Positions 11,844 to 24,019 of a DNA stretch of 64,000 bases are shown here, in pieces. The stretch's first letter is position 1, and each line of letters begins with the position of its first letter. The translations under genes and the position numbers were made by a program. This stretch comes from Aphrophora alni (taxonomy: Eukaryota; Arthropoda; Insecta; Hemiptera; Aphrophoridae), in contig OY740767.1 in the NCBI GenBank assembly GCA_963513935.1, forward strand, positions 152,216,431 through 152,280,430, read 5' to 3'. Below the pieces are notes generated by a model. That model did no database searches. It saw only the letters and a program-made list of their open reading frames with translations, and was not told the DNA's origin.

Positions 11844-12492
11844 AATAATTGAATAAACTTACTTTTTGTAGTCAATAGTGGATCTTTTTATTATTTGTAC
11901 TAAAGCTTTTTCAGGATAAATCCCATCATCAGGTGCTGGACAATTTAATCAAATTACATAACAACTTAGCACTAAACTTTAACTATTAAAATTATTAAGA
12001 CTAACATAAACATTTAATCGTCAAAAAATATTAAAAACTGAAAACATTAAACAATAAACATTAAAGTTATAAGTTAGAGAGTTCCACTTAAACATGCTTC
12101 ACTCAACAATAAATTGTCCAGATTACTGTCCTTATAGTTATGCCTTGATCAGTTATCTTGGCTAGTCCGTTATGTTCTTACTTGTCTGTAGTCTTAGGAT
12201 GGAGTCATAAGTGATATTAGAGGCAAAGTTCAGTTTCTCATTGTGGGGTTAGTCTTGAATTGTTTATTTATTGTTTCAAATTTCTCTTGTATATTCAATT
12301 TTCGTCCCTTAGCGTTACGATGCTAAATTGTCATGCTTTCATAGATGGTCCATGTCAATTATATGAGCTGCAAATTTCGACGAGTTTTTCCTTTGTTCAT
12401 ATGTGGCAGGTGTTCTTTAAATCACGTCTTAAATGATAACTTTATATATAAGATCCACTATTGACTACAAAAAGTAAGTTTATTCAATTATT
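11844..12492 (-). mobile_element. Penelope-like retroelement remnant with perfect inverted ends
   Basis: The 43 bases at 11844-11886 are an exact inverse of 12450-12492. Between them, reading on the - strand from 12445, are frame-shifted pieces SFKT*FKEHLPHMNKGKT, then SSKFAAHIIDMDHL, then KGRKLNIQEKFETINKQ. The order matches the tail of GIY-YIG endonucleases fused to Penelope-type reverse transcriptases (R-F-K-E-H, then a F-A-x-H-I...H block, then KGRKLNxxE). Downstream of this on the same strand lies a hammerhead-like motif (11901-11932). No target duplication was found and the reverse transcriptase itself is missing. Confidence 0.6.
11901..11932 (-). ncRNA. hammerhead-ribozyme-like motif (candidate)
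   Basis: Minus strand: CTGATGA, an extra T, a hairpin GGGAT-TT-ATCCT, then GAA and the self-complementary AAAGCTTT followed by A. It resembles a hammerhead core (CUGANGA, stem II, GAA, short stem III, NUH), but the T after CTGATGA is additional to the canonical core. Penelope-like elements are known to carry hammerhead motifs, which fits the host element. Confidence 0.35.
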
Positions 12493-14094
12493 AAAATAAG
12501 TGGGTCGTTTTAGACATAAAAAACTGCATAGCTATATTAATATATAAATTTTAAACTTTACAATACCAAGGACACTCCAAGGTAATCCATTGTCTCCAGT
12601 CATACAAAATCTAAACATAATAGACTATGTCTCCTACTAAACTCTTAAATAATTTTGGTAAAAGCATATTTCATTGCCAAAATACACTCCCAATACAACT
12701 TTGATTATATCAGTTATTTTGTTCCATTTAGTAAAATTTATTTATTTCTTCCAAATTACAAATTACAAATTAAAAATCATTCCAAAATCAACCTTAATAA
12801 CTTAACAATGAAAATACTTAAAACATAAAAAAAATTCTAAATCTCAAGATTCACAAAAATCATCTAAACACATTTAAAAATAATGAGCGCTGACTGAAGT
12901 AAAACATTTAGCCGGGGATAAAGAGGCAGGTGGACAAAATTAAAATAACTCGAAGTTGCACAAATTTAGAAATTTGACAGCTGCCTTAATAATACATTAT
13001 TACAAACATGAAAGGTGTTTTGTATATTATACCAGAGTTTTTATTTTACTTGACTTAAACCAGTGCTAGACATGACATAGCTTATCTCAAGGTGGAAACG
13101 TGATGTTATTTTTTATTTACAGTTAATATTTGTCATTGAATTTGTATAAACTTAGAAGGGTTTTTAAATCCAAACAAAATATAATAATTTTTGGAAAGCG
13201 GATCAAATATTCATTTGGTTTAAAAGAATAAAATTGATTTTTTTCCCCCCCACATTATATTGCACTTGTAAAGGGAAAAAAGAAGAAACGTAGTATTTGT
13301 CTAGTCTCTAGTTTTGTAAGCATAGTTTTAGTTATATAAATTAGATGTTAATTCTGTACAGAAGAAAAATTGTATTACAAAGTTTTGAATGATCTATATT
13401 GATTGATAATTTTATAAATAGTCAAAATGTACATATTAAAAATAAATAAAATTGCTGCTTTAAAATATAAAATAAATGAGAATTTTAATTTGATTTCCTA
13501 TGTCTTGTCTTTTTGGTGTCATTCATAAATTTTGTATACAGAAAATGTGGGTGGAGAGTGATACAATCGGAAGCAGCTTGAAATTAAACAAATAGTATGA
13601 AAGTCGGCATAAAAAATGGTACTAATAGAGTCAGCCATTTATAATAAGAAAAAATGTTCTATTTTCGTTCTTATATAAGAAACATGAAGCAATTCTTCAC
13701 CACGATTGCTGAAAGGATGCAGTCAACAGATGTTTGAATAAACTTCACCGAGAAAAAGAGAGGCCAGCCTTGTTTTTTGTCTTTTTATTTTAGATATCTC
13801 ATTCTTTTACCATACTTCGTATGACTCATTCACTCTATATCTAAAATCTATAGCGAAATTTTAGTACCCACTCCGTACCGTGTAGAATAGAAGATGCGAC
13901 ATAAAAAATGAAAAATCTAATGTTTCTGTAATTATTTTCTACAAATTTATAGGATGTAATTTACAATTACAAAAATTAATTAAAAAATATAACCATGCTT
14001 TATTGAGTAAAATTCTCTTACATATTCTGTAGTGTAGTTGTGTAACCACTTTTGTATTTAATCTTAGTTATTTTAACTCCTTAGGCCTGGCTTT
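12493..14094. other. intergenic, AT-rich
   Basis: No gene or clear repeat seen. There are short C- and G-runs (for example at 13244-13251). Confidence 0.35.
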
Positions 14095-14340
14095 AGGCAT
14101 GGGATCCTCGGGCCTACTATTAGTGAGTACAGGGCCTTTAGCTGGATCTATACCTTCTTTCATGTAGATTTGCACTAGATCCCTCTCTCTCATCTTTCGT
14201 ACCAGATCTCTCTTGACCAACTATTGTTCTCTGCCGACCCTGATGCGATTCAAATATTTGAGGGATGAGGGGGGTTTATTTTATGGTCTTTTCATTTTTT
14301 TTATATGATGATGACAGAGGTTTTTCATCTTTGAACAAAG
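14095..14340 (+). repeat. RepA copy
   Basis: Contains the RepA series: (A)GCTGGATCTA, then TAGATCC, then TCTCTTGACCAACT-TTGTTCT, then CCGACCCTGATGCG, then a GGGTTTATTTTATG tail and T-rich ATGATGATGA. It ends beside a G-run at 14341-14350. Confidence 0.65.
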
Positions 14341-14539
14341 AGGGGGGGGGGAAAGTAGGCTTGGATTCCATTTTATTTTCCACTTTTTTCATGTTCTAGG
14401 TTCGTAGCTTGACAAAGAAAGTTAATTTATACTCTCGACACCATGTATTAGTTTTTATGTACGTAAATTGTGTCAAATGTCTCTTTGAACATATCAAAAA
14501 TATGTTTCATCATTAAGAAATAACTTTAAACACATCCCC

Positions 14540-16545
14540 AAAATCCTTGATATATGTAGAAATATTATTATATTAACAAGTAGGTACTGCTGCCATGTGA
14601 TTTAATTATCAATTAATTAGATTACCTGGACAAAATAATTCATGTCCGAGAAACATATATTATACTGTAGTAGACCAACTTAAAAATCTCAGAGCCTACA
14701 ATTTTTTTATACCCATAATTCCAAAGTTAATAGAAATTTTAAATACTAAAATTACAGCTACATTTTATATTTAATTCTGGTTCTTATGATTTACATAAAA
14801 ATATAAAATTTCATGGTTAATAAACTAACCTAAAAATCTACCCTACAGAATTGTTTTGAGACTAATCCCCGGAAAGGACCTTAGTTGCATTCAGAATTTA
14901 ATTCTGTTTTTCCTTATGTAAATAAATATGTACAAAAATCAAAAATAAATTTTGCAACTATAAATAGTCCAATGAGGCGAATTGAATTAATTTCTCAGAA
15001 ACTAATGGAGATGATTTTAATTTTTTTAAAACTATATGAAAATATAGTCGTTCTTCTTTGAGTTAAATTTTTTATCATTTTTATAATTATTTTCTGAGGT
15101 AGATGCTTTAAAAATAGTCTTGCAAGTGACAAACTAAGAAATGTTAAAACTGACAGATTTCACTATATTTAAATGCATATATCTCTTAAACAGTTAGAGA
15201 TAATCAAAACAGTATTTTCAGAGAATTATATCCTTTCAATTTTGCGTCGTTCGATGTACATATAATTTTTTTTTTTTATATGTTTAATTTATATGTATAA
15301 ATGGTAAAATCCTCGGTATTTGTAAAAATTAACAAATAGGTGCTGGTGTTTGATGATTGAATAATTCACACGTTCATGGAAAGAACTTACCAGCTTGGTA
15401 TATAGGAAACCATTCCTGTATCCTTATCTTATGCGATAGAAGTAAGGTGGTTTTTACAAGAATCTCACACTATGGGGAAGATCATATCGCTTTGCCTTTA
15501 GATTCTTTACCTCTCCTACAAAATTTAAAAAAATAATTCCTGGTATGAAGGTCCTGCACTCTACATTTCCAGTATTAGAGTAAGCTACAAATGTTTAAAA
15601 AAAAATAAATATTACTCCAAATTTAATGGAAATTTTGAAAATCTGAAATTAATTCTGCAATTTTGATGTACATCAGTATGAATCACGAAAATTAGTTTTT
15701 CGGCGTTAAAAAAGTTCAAGGGCCTGTTGAAAATTGCCTGTTTTTACTGATTAACTTCTTAGAAACTATAAGTGATAATTTCAGTTTGTAAAAACCACAT
15801 GAAAATATGGACTTTCTTTTTTGAGTAAAATTTCAAATCATTTTATCATTACTTTACAGGCATTTATAAATAGGTTTGTAAGTGACAAACTAGGAAATGT
15901 TAAAAACAGTCAGATTTTCACATATAAAAATAAACATAATTATCTCGTAAATGGTTAGAGATATAAAACAATATTTTTAGTGAATAATCTTTCAATTGTG
16001 CATCTTTTGATATATATATATATAATTAAAATTATATACAAAATATATTTAATATTACATTAACTGGATAGGTGCTACGGTCTGGTGTATATTTAATTTT
16101 TATGTAAAAATTATTAAATTCTAGGTATTTGTAAATATTATGACATTAACAAGAAGATGCTGCTGTCTGGTAATTGAATTACCAATTAAAAAGAAATTAT
16201 CTGGACAATATGGTGTAACTAAGCCAAAATTGTAGATTTAAGTCCTACAATTATTTATGCCCATAACTCCGAAGTTAATTGAAATTTTCAAATCCTGAAA
16301 CCACAACTGCATTCATAATTATCCTGCTTGTTTTGATGTGCATAAATATACAAAACTCGAAATTTTTTGTTTCAGTCTTAAAAAGTTTGATACATTTCCA
16401 GAAGTTGAAAGTTGTCTGTTTTACTGATTAATACCTCAGAAACGATAAGAGTCAATTCCAATTTGGAAAAAATCAATATAGTCTTTCTTCTCTAAATGAG
16501 TAAAATTTAAAGTTAGGCTTGCAAGTGACAAACTAAAAGTGATTA
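14540..16545. repeat. decayed tandem repeat, unit about 0.7-0.76 kb, three copies
   Basis: Three diverged copies share landmarks. (a) TGCTG-C(C/T)ATGTGA/TGGTAATTGAATTA near 14585 and 16155, with a related block near 15340. (b) CTCAGAAACTAATGGAGATG / CTTAGAAACTATAAGTGATA / CTCAGAAACGATAAGAGTCA at about 14993, 15757 and 16435. (c) GCAAGTGACAAACTAAGAAA / GTAAGTGACAAACTAGGAAA / GCAAGTGACAAACTAAAAGT at 15122, 15878 and 16521. The spacing is about 760 then 645-680 bases. The second copy contains a piece (15370-15560) also present in the 3' UTR of the LINE at 43.6 kb. No open frame survives. Confidence 0.6.
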
Positions 16546-17329
16546 CAACATTGATTATTGTAAATATTATTACATTTATATGTAGTGGTTGAATTATCAC
16601 CTAAATCACATATATGAAATAATTCATTATTATTATTATTACTTACAGGGCTATAGGATTTTTAAAAAGCCTTGCTATTTATAAAAAAGAATAAAACTGT
16701 TTATTTTACTTTCAAAATCTCTGAAATTCAAGTGTCTCTAAATATTTTAAACTTTTTTGTACAATTAATTATATTACTTGATATTAAAGTAAAATATGGA
16801 CTAAATAAGCCACGACTTTGCCACTAGCCATGGATTTATATGTAGCAACTATTTTATACTTCTTGTTCACACTAAAGAAAACTAAGTAATAAATGATCAA
16901 TTAATATAAAAAATAATGCCTTTCATTTCTATTTAACTTTTGTATAATGTTACAATGGAAGTATTACATCTTGCTCTACAGATTTTTCTTCAGTTTTGAA
17001 CAGCCATTTTGAAACTATACAAAAGTTTTTTTTTGGTATACTTGTAAAAAGTTACATAATAAATATGTGTGCCAAATTTGAACTTAAAATGTTATTTACT
17101 TCTAAAGTTACATTATATAGTTTTAAGAAATATATAAAATAGTGAATTGTCTGGAAACGAAGCATTTCCGGATCTACGTTTATATGAATTTTTGTGCATT
17201 ATTTTGGTATGTGAAGTATTTTGATTTCCTCCTTAAACACTCTGTATACTAACCATTTAGAAACGGTTAATTGCCTAATGACTAAATTGACAAATTTACC
17301 TCATGAAAAATTTTAAAATGGTGCAAAAA
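16546..17329. other. intergenic, AT-rich
   Basis: No gene or repeat recognised. Confidence 0.35.
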
Positions 17330-17540
17330 TATTGCACAAATTTTCTCACTCATCTATCCCCAAAACCAAACAAAAACTAATCATCACCAAAAATGTCAGT
17401 TCGATAGTTTTGTTAATCAAAATATAAATATGAAACATATATGTCAGCTTTAAATAATGGCCTAAACTTGCTCCGCTTGTCCTCAGCATAAATCATGTTT
17501 GAAAAATAGAAATTTTAATGATTGCTGTCAAAGTTCATTT
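17330..17540 (-). repeat. RepB end fragment
   Basis: Shows the inverse of the RepB terminus (GCACAAATTTTCTCACTCAT, then CCCCAAAACCAAACAAAAAC), followed by CCTAAACTTGCTCC as in other copies. Confidence 0.55.
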
Positions 17541-18434
17541 TAGTTTCTTCGACAATAATGAATTATTCCTGAACTATAATATTTGTTTACTTGTTATTAT
17601 GCACATGGGTTTGGATCATTAATCTTCAGATTTCAATAAAATTGAAGTAAATGGTAGAGCTGATTTTGAGAATTCACAATTTTGTGTTTTGTTGTTATGG
17701 CAGCTACAGAGTTGTTTAAAAAATGGGCAAGAAAGAAGAAAAGAGAGAAAAAAAGGGAAAAATCTTTAGATATGGTCAAAATATGTCATGGACATGTTCT
17801 AAATGTTATTATATAATGGTACTGTACATAGGCCCTATATCATTCCACAAATTTAGTTTTAAGACATGGGAGATCTCGAATGAATATATCTGTAAAAAAC
17901 TTGACATATATATTTTGACCTATGACATAACTCTCTCTTTACAGAAAGTATGTATGTACTTTAATGTGTTATATACTTTATATGTGTATCCTTCTATTAT
18001 GTATATGTGAGAAAGTAAAATTGACAATGCTTGTCATCCAGTTTGCATTACTGACATTGATTGATACAATGTCTTGCCTGAAGTCGCCATTACAAAGTGG
18101 TACAAAAATTCACTATTAGATTTAATTTTTCCATTTTGTAGGATCAATCGTAACTACAAGAAACTTCCAACTTATTTATTTTGATAAATTTTAAGATCCA
18201 TTAGCATATTTTCACGTCTTTTAATTTATTCTATGTAGTTTTTATTGTTTTAAATACCTACTAGGCCTAGTTAAAAACCATCACTCATATTTTTTTATTC
18301 AAATTGACATTTTGCATCTATAACCAACAATCAATGTAGAGGTGTTAAGAAGTGTAATTTTATCCAATTAGGTTACAAAATAAATTATAAACCCTTTAGC
18401 AGTCACAACTGAGTCCGATTTCATTACAATTTGA
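17541..18434. other. intergenic, AT-rich
   Basis: An A-rich open frame at 17723-18010 is present but has no domain-like character; I do not call it a gene. Confidence 0.35.
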
Positions 18435-18640
18435 TTGCCTCAGGAGCTCACTAATGAGATGTGGCAAACTTGAAGGACCTTGCAGGATCTACACCTTTTT
18501 CATTGTAGTCCTGGGTTAGATCCATTTCTATCAGGTTACCAACTCTTGTTCTTTTCTGGCCATGACTTTTATTATAGTATTTGATGGCTAGGGGTCTTTA
18601 TTTTATGTTCTTTTCTTCTTTTTTTTTTATATGGGCTACA
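18435..18640 (+). repeat. RepA copy
   Basis: Same landmarks as the copy at 14095: GGATCTACACCTTTTTCATT, TCCTGGGTTAGATCC, ACCAACTCTTGTTCTTTTCT, GGGTCTTTATTTTATGTTCT. Confidence 0.65.
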
Positions 18641-18721
18641 TATTCATACATACGGTACATGTCACCATTTAAGTGATTGTTAGCAAAAACTATTTATTGT
18701 GGGAATTGGGGAACAACTTTA

Positions 18722-19125
18722 GGTACTTACGTATTAACGCCACCGCAGCAGAAGTTGCTAATGCGCATGCGCCAATATTTGCTTACTTTGCGATATAATT
18801 ATATATCACGACATGTTTGGCCAGGTAGCTAATATATATATATATAAACACCTGGCCAAACCTTATATATATAATCACCTGGCCAAACCTTTCGTAAGTT
18901 TATTGAAGTTAATAATTTGAAATTAGATCATGGATAAACATGAGCTTTAAAAGTGAAGTGCCGCCAATCTACGCCTAAAATTTTTGCGACAAATCATAAA
19001 ATGAAAGTATATGAATCTCAAAGCTGAAAAAAATGGAATTCTGCTTCCCTTAAACCAGTTTGCTCTTTATTGGCGCATGTGCATTAGCGCAACTTCTGCT
19101 GTGGTGGAGTTAATACGTAAGTACC
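18722..19125. mobile_element. 404-bp TIR element with 8-bp target duplication
   Basis: The ends are inverse of each other: left GGTACTTACGTATTAACGCC, right end inverse GGTACTTACGTATTAACTCC. The match continues through ACC(G/A)CAGCAGAAGTTG to about 54 bases with few mismatches. The 8-bp direct repeat CAACTTTA flanks it exactly (18714-18721 and 19126-19133). Inside, at 18807-18893, three CCTGGCCAAAC blocks in both orientations form TA-rich hairpins. The same internal hairpin occurs in the element at 26934. It has no coding capacity. The 8-bp duplication fits hAT, P or Merlin superfamilies; the GG-start is closer to Merlin, but this is undecided. Confidence 0.8.
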
Positions 19126-19133
19126 CAACTTTA

Positions 19134-19949
19134 CATTAAACTCCAATATTTAGAATCAATCCTACACATCTTCTTGAAATAATTCGAGACAAAAATTTCA
19201 TTTACAGACATGGTTCCGAAAATGGTATAAAAGTATTAAAAATTTTAAGAACCACCTATGCACGCTTCTAAGTTGTTCATAAATACTTTAATTCATTTAC
19301 TTATTTTTCGTAATTCATCAGAATGTTATCAAAATAGGTTTGGTTCAATTTGAGAAATTAGGCTTTTATACCAGTTCCAGGTATGGTTTATTGCTTCTAT
19401 ACAAACTGGCACATTTGGAAACATAAAGGTCAAATAGGTTTTATTTGGAACCTGAGTGGTACGTTTGTACAAAATTCTATCAAAATCAAAAAAGAAAATG
19501 ATATTTCTTTTGGTAGGTACACTTAAAATTTTAATTATTTCTTAAGTGTATAATGAGGAGCCAATAAACTTTATTTTGTTAATAAAGTTTTGAACAAAAT
19601 CGGTCAAACTCTATCCGAAAAAAAATTGTAGACATATTTTGAAAAAAAAACAACATTTTTTTTAGGCTCAAGAGGAAATATTATTTTATTTTCTATCACA
19701 ATCCTTTCTAAACTATACTTGACGGAAGTATAACTACAAAGCTTTCGTACATGATTAATGAAAAAGCAAAAATAGTTGCATAACTATTTAATTTACATTA
19801 TAAGTCTATGTAAATTAAATTGTGCATTCTCTGATTAATATGTTCAATGATAAAAAGTTACATCAATCATTATTGTTATTATTATTACTATCATTGACTC
19901 GCAAAACGCCAACGGCTAGCGCGCCTAACCGTGTTATCTGTAACTAAAA
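19134..19949. other. intergenic, AT-rich
   Basis: No gene recognised. GC content rises at about 19900-20070 (see next entry). Confidence 0.35.
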
Positions 19950-20068
19950 ACTCTATTGATGTTTCTAAATCAGCTGTTCTGACTTGCGCAATAAGTTGGC
20001 CACGCACGGCAGTGGTGAAGTGGCGTCTGCTATTTGCTAACGTAGTTGTGTGTTGTGTGTTTTAGAAG
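19950..20068 (+). promoter_or_regulatory. candidate promoter / first non-coding exon
   Basis: A local GC-rich island (GCCAACGGCTAGCGCGCC at about 19907; GGCCACGCACGGCAGTGGTG at about 19998) stands out from the AT-rich surroundings. A clean donor (TAGAAG|gtaaag) follows at 20069. This could be a 5' non-coding exon of the quick-to-court-like gene 22.8 kb downstream or of an unseen gene. There is no coding frame. This is an inference from composition and one splice site. Confidence 0.25.
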
Positions 20069-22129
20069 GTAAAGTGTAATTAACTACTTATCTTATTAAA
20101 TAGCAATTGTACACATAATTGATCAAATAAATAATAAACCACCATGTTAATAATACAATCTTTATAATGTCTATGCATGCCATTGCAAGTTGATTTTTTT
20201 ATCCAACGATGCTTGGCGGGATCCTAGATTTAACAATATTGCAGTTTACCTAATTGAGTGTTGATATTAAAATATTGATTTCAAATGTACCGTACTCATT
20301 ATTTTCAGTATAGAGAGTTGTTAAATGATTAATAATTGATACGTTATTGTTCTATATTAAATGACATTGTTTTAATGTTTAGGCTTAAAGTACCGTATAT
20401 AAAAGTAATTATTAAAAAAAATTAGAAACATCAAGGTTATAATTTATAGTATCTATGTTTAGTTTAAAATAAACAAGCAGATTATGTGTACACATCACCT
20501 TGAAGTAACACTAATTTTAGTGTTCTAATTTGACCTCCATAATATGACGCATTTACCTTTTAATATCTTTAAGATTAATGCTCGTCTTTGTAACCTTTTT
20601 CATTACAGCCAAAATTACTATTCTATATATATCAAAATAAGGGAATTCAACAAAAATTAACAAACATTTGTTAAAAAAAAGGTTACGATAGGTCTTCGTG
20701 CCTACTTTTTTAGGCTTTTGTAAAATCATTTTCGTTCGCCATTTCGGTGAAAATCTAAGAAAAATTGTGATTTCTAAAGTTGGAAATTCAAAATTTTTTA
20801 CATTAAAGAAATTGTAAAAGCTATTTTAAGTCTAAGGTATGTACCAAATTTGAAGAAAAATAGGACACAACTGGACTACAAGCTTATATTATAGGATATA
20901 AATGCCCCTCCCCCTAAGGGACCATGCATAATTATTAATTGGTTTACATTTCTAGGTCCCAGGGCTTGATCTAGTCATGGGAATGGCTGTTATAACTTCA
21001 CCATTGATTATTTTAGCCTACCAAGACCTAATGGAGACTTCCTTTTTTTTATATATAAGTAGCCTACCTAATAGTAAAACTATTTCTGAAATGTAAAATG
21101 ATGTATTATCTAAGGCCTATTAATTTTATATTTTTAATCCGGTCGCTTTTAATATAAGAAATACGAATTTTCGCCTATCTTCACTGGGTTTAATTTGAAT
21201 CTATACAGAGATTTTTTTATTATTAGGCATAGTAAAATCTTTTTAAGCCACTTTAATTTCATTTCCTGAAATATTATAAAACTCGAAGCATTAGCCTACT
21301 GCTATTTATGTTAACAGCTAACCTGTTTTAAAAAATGGTTTTAGACAAATAATTTTACACAAGTTATAATATAAAAAAATAAGTTATAAGTTATAGCCTA
21401 TCCTATGAAGTTTCGGCTGCTAATTTTTTGTAGGTTTAAAATCCTGTCAGTAACTCTTGAACGTTTTAAAAATACGAGAATTATTTATAAAAAAAAAAAC
21501 AATATTGTTCGCATAACCTCAAAATTAAAAAACTCAAAAACAACAATAACCAAGTTCAACTAATCATTATGATTGCATCTTGCACACTCGTATATAAATC
21601 CATTCATGCTCAAAATTTATTGTGGGGGGAAGCTAAAAAACCAAACTCAAAATACTGATTTTCTCAAAATTGGTTCTAACATGGTCGTCATTTCCCACAA
21701 TATTTCGGTTCGGACATTAATGGTTAAAAAATCAATGAACAGCAGGCGGCGTCGTAAACGTTCGAATATCTTAAAATACCCATTGACGATTTCGATTATA
21801 TTTTAGTAAAATTGTAAATTATCTTCCAAACTGCAATTAAAAGCATATTAAAGTTCGTGAATAATTTTGAAAAAAGCAAAAACTTACTTGACAACTCGAG
21901 CTATCGGGGGGGGGGGGGGAGAAGAAAAAAAGAAAAAAGTACCAAAATATATCCACACACTAAATTTCATCCAAATTAATTGGTACAGACAGACAGATAT
22001 TAGAGAAACCATTTTTCGGGCTTAGGTTACCTACCAACAAATATTTCCATTTTTGAGTAGGCTACCTACATCAACATTTACTGAATAAAAATGGTGCAAG
22101 ATTTGTGGGAAGATTGTAGGAATATTATA
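20069..22129. other. intergenic or intronic, AT-rich
   Basis: No gene recognised. A G-run lies at 21906-21919. Confidence 0.35.
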
Positions 22130-22270
22130 AAATAGAACACAGATTACGATGTTGCAGTTTGTAAGAACGATATTGTTCCATTTGTATCACTGAAGATGGC
22201 GACATTTTCGCTGAAACGCGTTTAAATTAAATATTATTTTGCGAGAATCTGTATTTTATTTATATTTTTA
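22130..22270 (+). repeat. retroelement end related to the LINE 3' end at 43.6 kb
   Basis: TATCACTGAAGATGGCGACA, then TGAAACGCGTTTAAATTAAA, then GCGAGAATCTGTATTTTATT match the inverse of 43510-43610 in order. It is an isolated end with no coding sequence attached. Confidence 0.55.
22190..22222 (+). ncRNA. hammerhead-ribozyme-like motif (candidate)
   Basis: CTGAAGA, an extra T, the hairpin GGCGA-CATTT-TCGCT, GAA, and the palindrome ACGCGT followed by T. The arrangement equals the one at 11901. Stem I pairing between the flanks is weak, so activity is doubtful. Confidence 0.3.
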
Positions 22271-23140
22271 TTAGACGTAACTTTCTCTATACTAGATATT
22301 TGCTAGAAGTGAATAACGGACGAAATTGTTCAAATCTCGGCCGAAAAGAAACTGTTGTTCTTTTTTATTTAGGTCATACAAGATCATACGAAGTTGACAA
22401 CGAGTGGATGATACTTCAAAAGAAATTGTTGTTTTATCATTTGAGCTATCAGTCGCATGTCGAGGATTAGGCCAGTTTATCTCATCTGACAGTTTGCAAT
22501 GAGGAAACAAAATGATATCTTTTAACCAAGCCGACGACATTTACTTTAGCATCAGATGAGCACGAACCCAGACTCTCGGACACGTTTTTTTTTAGTTCAT
22601 ATTACACATGCCGGAATAAGTGACAAATCCTGTCTGGTTACAAACAACATGGTTCCTTGTAACACTCAAGTTTTAACTGAATCTGTTGATCCGATTTTAA
22701 GAAACTAAGCCTTATATAACTTTTCGTAATATTTTCAGGGTTTTAATTTGAATCGCATTTTTGAGTTATTTATCTCATTTACTCCAAAAATTTTCAGTGG
22801 GGCGATTATTATGCGAGGAGCGTAATTTTTAGGTAGAATTAATAAAATCATCTTGTAGACCATTCAAAATTAGGTATTTTGTAACAGCAGCCATTGTGTA
22901 TTGTAGTAACTACGGGAGTGACAGTCTTGAGTTACCTTTCTTCATCTCGTCTTAACTGTAAGGTCTCTCTTGTTCTCTTCCACCCTGAGTCTCTATAATG
23001 AGCTTTTCTTCTTTTTACACACTCTGATATTCGTTGTATACAGAAGGTTATGTAATGAATTCAACATTTTAGGCATATCTCGGAGACATTTTTTCTCCAA
23101 TAATTCAAAATTTGGTGTTTGCTGTCAAAGAAACACGTAC
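22271..23140. other. intergenic, AT-rich
   Basis: An open frame on the - strand (22292-22540) is present but I see no supporting signal for a gene. Confidence 0.35.
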
Positions 23141-23420
23141 GGGTAGTTGCTATTTACGTAATATACGGACCAGTGAAATAGATTAGGTTGGTTCAGGTTA
23201 GGTTAGATTAGGTTTGTTCAGGTTAATAGCTAATTTAATACGTAAATACCAATTTTAGTATAAAGATTTAGACAAACTTGGAAGTTCAACAATTTTATTT
23301 ATCAAAAATTACAAAAAGGATGACGGTAAACAATAATACTGCGCAAAATTAGGTAAAGAACTATAATAACCTGGTCTAACCTAATCTATTTCACTGGTCC
23401 GTATAAATACATAAGTACCC
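23141..23420. mobile_element. 280-bp TIR element related to the GGTACTTA family
   Basis: The left end is GGGTAGTTGCTATTTACGTA and the inverse of the right end is GGGTACTTATGTATTTATAC. Both continue into a shared GGACCAGTGAAATAGATTAG block. Inside, near 23235-23253, the inverse of GGTATTTACGTATTAA appears again, suggesting a nested or rearranged end. No target duplication was found. TTAGG-like repeats lie at about 23184-23222. Confidence 0.6.
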
Positions 23421-23487
23421 TATTTTAAAAATATCCCTTTTAACAATTCAAGTGTAATCTCTAAAAATCTAAACAAAACTTAACTGG

Positions 23488-23550
23488 TTCCCATCTCTCC
23501 CTCTCCCATCTCTCTCCCCCTCCCTCTCTCCCCCTCTCTCCCCCTCTCGT
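23488..23550. repeat. CT-rich polypyrimidine tract
   Basis: About 60 bases almost purely C and T (ctctccccctctctcccc type), a potential triplex-forming tract. Confidence 0.8.
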
Positions 23551-24019
23551 GTATAAATAAGCCAAAGACAAGAAGTGACGTTTAATTTGTTTAAAAGAAA
23601 AGATTTTGTCTACTCTTTGTTCAAATATGTAATGTTGGCCTACTCGAGTTCTTTTATCTCTTTATTGTTACTTTTATCACCGTACTGTGCAATTATTATT
23701 GCAGTAAGTTTTATTACTTAATTCTCAACGGATTAGGCTTAGGCGGCTTTATTATATTTTTAATTACTATTTCAAAGTAGAAGAAAACGAATTGTTATGA
23801 TATACTCTTTGTGAAAAGTATAGCAATAATATTGCGGACAAAAATGCAACAGATTTGGTGACACTAATCTTGTCTCTTTTTTTTTTTGTAGGGCAATAAG
23901 AAGAATATTGCATTTTTGCGTAAATAAAACTGAACCACGGACCTAAATTTGGATCGTTTGTATCAGAAATAAGTCTTCATGGTAAATAGTTTTGGATTTA
24001 AAAACAAGTTTTCAATAAT
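23551..24019. other. intergenic, AT-rich
   Basis: Nothing recognised. Confidence 0.35.

Noticed and set aside
17723..18010. 95-residue frame starting with a Lys-rich leader
   Set aside because: A-rich low-complexity start and no domain-like features.
22292..22540. 82-residue - strand frame
   Set aside because: Protein-like but isolated; no homology or splice signal recognised.
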